The translations under genes were made by a program, and so were the position numbers. The notes under the pieces were generated by a model. That model saw only the letters and a list, made by a program, of their open reading frames with translations, made no database searches and had not been told where the DNA came from. This document shows, piece after piece, positions 60,527 through 64,000 of a stretch of 64,000 nucleotides of DNA. Where the stretch lies: NCBI GenBank assembly GCA_964557855.1, contig CAZLBP010000010.1, positions 1 to 64,000 of the forward strand, given 5' to 3'. The stretch comes from JAJRZL01 sp964557855. GTDB lineage: Bacteria; Zixibacteria; MSB-5A5; GN15; FEB-12. The number at the start of each line of letters is the position of its first letter. Positions within the stretch are counted from its first letter, which is position 1.

Positions 60527-61909
60527 CTACGGGCAAGGCGGTATATAATAGCCGTTCCACAGCCAGCCGACCAAATACGTCACGTCGCCTACATCCACCG
60601 GTCCGCCGGGTCCCACGGTAGCGTCAACATTGCCCTCTTCCATACAGGCCGGGGGCGGTCCGCCGCGGAACAGATAGTTGACCAGGTAAGATAAATCCCC
60701 CACGTCAACCGGTCCGCCCGGACCCGTGACACCATCGACATTACCCCGGTTTTTGCAGAAAGTATCCCGAACGAAAAACGACACGGGGCAACAGGCGGTA
60801 TCAAGATCGTTGGTGATACAGATATCGAACGTCACATGACCGCGATCAAGCGTGTCGCTGTCAAAAGTCAACAGGCCACCTGGAGTGAGGCTATATGCCC
60901 CATGGGGCGGCTGATTTGTGGTCCCGATATATAGCTCGGTGGGCGCACATTCGTCTTCCTTGGGCGTGACCTGCAGCGAAGCGCTCTCGCCGGCCCAGAT
61001 CTCAGCCGTATCATCGCAACCGGACACGAAGCCGATATCACCGGAAGCCACGAAGACTTCGAAAACACACTGGGCGCAGTTGCATTCGCGAAACACCTGA
61101 ATCGCCACCTGATGTTGCTCACAGACTTCGTCGAGTGTCGGAGTATAACTCCAGACAACGAGCGAATCGCCTATCTTCTGAATTGTACCCGGACCCCACA
61201 GATGGGCAAACTCAAATGGCTCGCCCGGCACACCGATGGGATCGGTGGCCGTGAACGTATCAACTATGGCCACGTTGGGATAGGCGACTATCGGGCCCGG
61301 ACAATCGACGAATTCCGGCGGCCCACAGGGCAACATCGTCGCCTCGAAACAGTACGGACCACCCCAGGCCGGCGTAATTACATGCGGCGGTTGATCGAGG
61401 CTCCAGGTCCAGGCGCCACCTGCAGTGAGATAGGTCGAATCGATACAAAGCGTGTCGCCATGCTGGTACGGTATGGTCTGGATCCACCACACGGGCTCGA
61501 TGAAATCCTCGAAAATGCCCGGTCCCATGAGCTGCACGCCGTTGAACCCAATCGTATCGGCGCCAATTCCGTCGACCCCGTACGCCGACATATGGAAAGA
61601 CAAATCGAACCGGGTTAGCCAATCATGTGATAGCGTATCATACTGGATCGGACTGAATTGATTCGTATAGAATCCCCCCTGATGCGTCCACACGTGAAAG
61701 CCGTTGGAAAAGGCAATCAGCCTGGTCGGGAAAAAGCCGGTATACTCTAAACGAAACGTAAACCGATTGGCACACCCGGCCAGAACATAGTCGGTTCCAT
61801 ACCCGGGCGTGATGTCATCCAGATAAACGCCGGCGCCCGCCTCCGGCGCCTGAGCGGCAAACAGTATGATTAAGACTGACACGAGACTGCTGCGAATCAC
61901 ATACTTCAT
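60527..61909 (-). CDS. Secreted protein with dockerin-like tail
   Basis: A 460-aa exported protein: signal MKYVIRSSLVSVLIILFAAQ with cleavage after APEAGA, then a large beta-rich, Cys-containing region ending in a possible Ig-like domain (EIWAGESASLQVTP, HVTFDICITNDLD). The last 80 residues contain two copies of the unit GNVDGVTGPGGPVDVGDLSY, a short EF-hand-like calcium-binding motif similar to dockerin repeats. GGGAGGAG lies just before the ATG. It is likely a surface or extracellular protein anchored through the tail; substrate unknown. The repeat is my main clue to the host lineage. Confidence 0.75.
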   Translation of the reverse strand: MKYVIRSSLVSVLIILFAAQAPEAGAGVYLDDITPGYGTDYVLAGCANRFTFRLEYTGFFPTRLIAFSNGFHVWTHQGGFYTNQFSPIQYDTLSHDWLTRFDLSFHMSAYGVDGIGADTIGFNGVQLMGPGIFEDFIEPVWWIQTIPYQHGDTLCIDSTYLTAGGAWTWSLDQPPHVITPAWGGPYCFEATMLPCGPPEFVDCPGPIVAYPNVAIVDTFTATDPIGVPGEPFEFAHLWGPGTIQKIGDSLVVWSYTPTLDEVCEQHQVAIQVFRECNCAQCVFEVFVASGDIGFVSGCDDTAEIWAGESASLQVTPKEDECAPTELYIGTTNQPPHGAYSLTPGGLLTFDSDTLDRGHVTFDICITNDLDTACCPVSFFVRDTFCKNRGNVDGVTGPGGPVDVGDLSYLVNYLFRGGPPPACMEEGNVDATVGPGGPVDVGDVTYLVGWLWNGYYIPPCP

Positions 61910-62218
61910 CGCTCTCCTCCCTTGAGAAATGTCGGTTGGTAGCCACGCACTTGTGGCAAAGAACTGCTCTTGATTGACACTTTAGACATATTCTACGGCC
62001 GCACATGTCGGTGAACGTACTATTTGATATAGATAAGCTAATACATGATCAGTGTTTACGCAAGACATTTTTAAATGGCCAAAGCAAACAAGGCAACTAA
62101 GATACATTCAGCCCTGATAGCTCGGAAACTCTATGGTTCCTGGAAACAGCTGCCCCCTATCGAACGATTACCGTTTCATAGACCGCGGGCTGTTATGTGA
62201 TTCTATGAATCAACCGGA
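61910..62218. other. Intergenic, no gene recognised
   Basis: About 309 bp upstream of the dockerin-tailed gene and downstream of the methyltransferase. A small perfect stem (GCCAC-n6-GTGGC, around 61952-61967) lies in the leader of the dockerin-tailed gene. No reading frame or RNA is convincing; A+T content is above average here. Confidence 0.4.
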
Positions 62219-62884
62219 CTAGGAACCCTCGTGAAGCCCCAGCAACAATGACCAATAGTGTCTCTTATACACGAACCGCTTCACCGAGAAATACGGCGAC
62301 ACGATCCCCTCCAGCTCATCCCGGTCGAAATAGTTCTTCAGGATCGTATACTCCCGGCCGTCGTCAAGATATCTACGCTTGTAATTGTTGCCGTGTTCAT
62401 CCTTACCGAGAGAATGCTGCTGCGGACCCTCCGCCGGCGGATTGTTGTCTATCATCCAGATAAGCCCCGAAGGCCCGGGGAGACGTTTAAGCTCGGCGAA
62501 CAGAGAGTGATAGTCCTGACTGGGATGATGCGACAACCAGAAACCAAGAAGCACCAGATCCACCTGGCCGGCCGCAAACGGAAGGTGTCGCAAATCCGCC
62601 CTCACGAAAGACGGTCGCGTATGGTACTCCTTCCTGCCCGCTTCCCGGAGCATTTCAGCGGAAATATCGCAAGCGATCACCGAACCGGCCGTCTCAGCTG
62701 CGATTTGCGTCCAGTAACCGGTACCGCAGGCAATATCCAGTACCGTTTTGTCGGCGGCCACTTGCCTGAGAAAGACCGCTTCGTCGTCTATTTCTCGCCT
62801 TCGATCCGGGACGTCGCGGTAGTAAATCTGCTCATATTCCGGCGCTCGCTGCCGGTAATACTCAATAAGTTCCTTATCGTTCAT
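62219..62884 (-). CDS. Class I SAM-dependent methyltransferase
   Basis: A 221-aa Rossmann-fold methyltransferase with SAM-binding motif I TVLDIACGTGYWTQIAAET, motif II VIACDISAEMLREA and motif IV LVLLGFWLSHHP. No substrate-specific signature is seen. Its ATGA start overlaps the flavodoxin-like gene's stop, so the two are translationally coupled. Confidence 0.85.
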   Translation of the reverse strand: MNDKELIEYYRQRAPEYEQIYYRDVPDRRREIDDEAVFLRQVAADKTVLDIACGTGYWTQIAAETAGSVIACDISAEMLREAGRKEYHTRPSFVRADLRHLPFAAGQVDLVLLGFWLSHHPSQDYHSLFAELKRLPGPSGLIWMIDNNPPAEGPQQHSLGKDEHGNNYKRRYLDDGREYTILKNYFDRDELEGIVSPYFSVKRFVYKRHYWSLLLGLHEGS

Positions 62885-63495
62885 CGGTTGCCAAGGATCT
62901 TTCGAGCCAGCTTTCTGCCCAGCGTGGCGGCCTCTTTGAGAACAGCCGCGTCTTCCTTTGCCGACTCCGGCTCATATCCGAACGCATGATGAACCAATAC
63001 GCCCTCGTTTGTCACTTCGATCCATTTGAAGAATCCCGCCATCACCCGGCGGGCTCCTTCGAACCAGCCCTGCTCACCCCCCACCAGCACCATGGCGCCC
63101 GGCCTCTTGTGAGGCAGCAATTTCAGAAACTCGTGATCGGGGTCAATGTTATCCCAGTCGACCGGCCGGACACAATTGCACCGGTCGATAAAGAGCTTGG
63201 CCTGAGCCGATACCGAATCAAAATAGATCGGCGAACCCAGTAACACACAGTCGGCATCCGCAAGATGCTTGTAGACATACGATAAATCATCATCATAGAA
63301 ACAGAACTCCGGGGTAGGCGCGTCACCGCACGATTGACAGGGAATGAACTGCAGATCATTGAGCTTGACGAACTCGACGGTCACCGAATCGACGTCGCCG
63401 ATGTTCTTCGTTATTTCCCCGCCCAAATGGCGCAGCAGAAAATCCGTCGACGATCCCTCGACCGGCGAACCGGATATGGTCAGTACCTTAATCAA
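62881..63495 (-). CDS. Flavodoxin-like NAD(P)H-dependent FMN reductase
   Basis: A 204-aa protein of the flavodoxin-like fold: the FMN phosphate loop ISGSPVEGSSTDFLL, then ADCVLLGSPIYFDSVSAQAK and GAMVLVGGEQGW. The start is best placed at TTG 63495, which yields MIKVLTISGSP and has GGAGAGG upstream; it overlaps the ABC-F stop by 8 nt. An earlier reading of 28 extra residues has no homologous feel. Cysteines in CQSCGD and CFYDD might add an iron-sulfur or redox role. Confidence 0.75.
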   Translation of the reverse strand: MIKVLTISGSPVEGSSTDFLLRHLGGEITKNIGDVDSVTVEFVKLNDLQFIPCQSCGDAPTPEFCFYDDDLSYVYKHLADADCVLLGSPIYFDSVSAQAKLFIDRCNCVRPVDWDNIDPDHEFLKLLPHKRPGAMVLVGGEQGWFEGARRVMAGFFKWIEVTNEGVLVHHAFGYEPESAKEDAAVLKEAATLGRKLARKILGNR

Positions 63496-64000
63496 GCTCA
63501 ACCCTCTCCAGTCTCTCCAGCTCACCGTACAGTTCCAGGATGTTGTCCTCCAGCTCCCGTTTTTTTTCTGAGGCCGCATTCAATTGCTCCCAGTCCGTGC
63601 GCGGTATGTGCCGCCGAATCTCCTCTTCCAGTCCCGCCAGTTCCTTCTCCTTGTCGGCGATTTTCGACTTGGTCGATTGTATGTGTTTCTTGTGTCGCGC
63701 AATCCGTTTGGACTTCTCTTTGAAAGCCAGGTAAGCGTCCTTCGACTTGGCCGGCTTCCGATTAACCGTCGGTTCGGATTCGGCACTCTTTCCCTTGAAA
63801 TAGGAATAGCCGCCCTCGTAAACGGTCAGCCGACCATCCTCAATGTGAAACACCCGGTCCACAACCTGTTTGAGGAAGTGACGATCGTGACTCACGATAA
63901 GGCAACTGCCGTCATAGTCGCGTAGAGCCTCTTCCAACACCTCCCTGGAATCAATGTCCAGATGATTGGTTGGCTCGTCAAAGATGATGAAGTTGGCCGG
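63488..64000 (-). CDS. ABC-F family ATPase, C-terminal part (runs off window)
   Basis: Only the end of the second ATPase domain is present. Walker B is FIIFDEPTNHLDI, the H-loop CLIVSHDRHFL, and the end contains a long coiled coil (KSKIADKEKELAGLEEEIRR) typical of ABC-F C-terminal extensions. The linker and first domain lie beyond 64000. ABC-F proteins act on the ribosome E site, in translation or antibiotic protection. Confidence 0.88.
   Translation of the reverse strand, partial: PANFIIFDEPTNHLDIDSREVLEEALRDYDGSCLIVSHDRHFLKQVVDRVFHIEDGRLTVYEGGYSYFKGKSAESEPTVNRKPAKSKDAYLAFKEKSKRIARHKKHIQSTKSKIADKEKELAGLEEEIRRHIPRTDWEQLNAASEKKRELEDNILELYGELERLERVELD

Overview
The window is a 64 kb stretch at roughly 55-60% G+C with mostly bacterial housekeeping genes. 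It comes from a diderm bacterium: there are MlaE/MlaF/MlaD-type lipid-transport parts, lipoproteins, Tat and Sec signal peptides and a TonB-C-like domain. A secreted protein at 60.5-61.9 kb ends in two repeats of the type GNVDGVTGPGGPVDVGDLSYLV, a dockerin-like tail I associate with Zixibacteria and neighbouring FCB-group lineages. A Zixibacteria-like organism is therefore my best guess (inference, not proven).

Layout. (1) 0.2-10.5 kb: an AmmeMemoRadiSam locus. It holds a DUF6599-like lipoprotein, three DUF362 proteins, a NapH-NapG-like polyferredoxin fusion, a Memo-AMMECR1 fusion, the AmrS radical SAM enzyme and a membrane spermidine-synthase-like protein. Most products carry Tat, Sec, lipoprotein or membrane signals, so the module looks as if it works at or outside the inner membrane. 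(2) 10.5-18.5 kb: trmB, a TIGR01777-type SDR, a purN-purC-purH operon with a clear promoter and terminator, an alpha/beta hydrolase, glnA and a dCMP deaminase. (3) 19.3-27.4 kb: one tightly packed minus-strand run, smg, coaBC (split by a frameshift in an A9 run), family-4 UDG, dnaB, mlaE, mlaF, radA, tgt. (4) 27.6-34.9 kb: accessory DNA bounded and divided by three copies of the 5' half of tRNA-Arg(UCU), of which only the last is a complete tRNA. This reads as two tandem integrated elements. The first carries a 2OG-oxygenase-like gene, an unknown gene, an ABC1/UbiB-like kinase, a VOC protein and an unknown protein. The second carries a Cys-rich unknown and a HigBA-type toxin-antitoxin pair. 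No integrase is visible. (5) 35-44.2 kb: STAS-like protein, rsmE, a radical SAM protein, a TGS GTPase, a calcineurin-like phosphoesterase, an MscS channel and an S9 peptidase. (6) 44.2-45.7 kb: an AT-richer patch with a gene relic and a TIR-domain protein. (7) 45.7-60.5 kb: secA, a geranylgeranyl-reductase-like flavoprotein, rsgA, an MlaD-like protein, a Sir2 deacylase, a TPR lipoprotein overlapping pyrK-pyrD-pyrF, rqcH and an NTF2-like protein. (8) 60.5-64 kb: the dockerin-tailed protein, a methyltransferase, a flavodoxin-like reductase and the 3' end of an ABC-F gene running off the window.

The most unusual items are the exported AmmeMemoRadiSam set, the tandem tRNA-Arg elements, the A AAA AAG slippery site in coaBC, apparently leaderless promoters, and a family of nested palindromes in intergenic DNA. 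All functional statements rest on motif recognition by eye; no database search was run.
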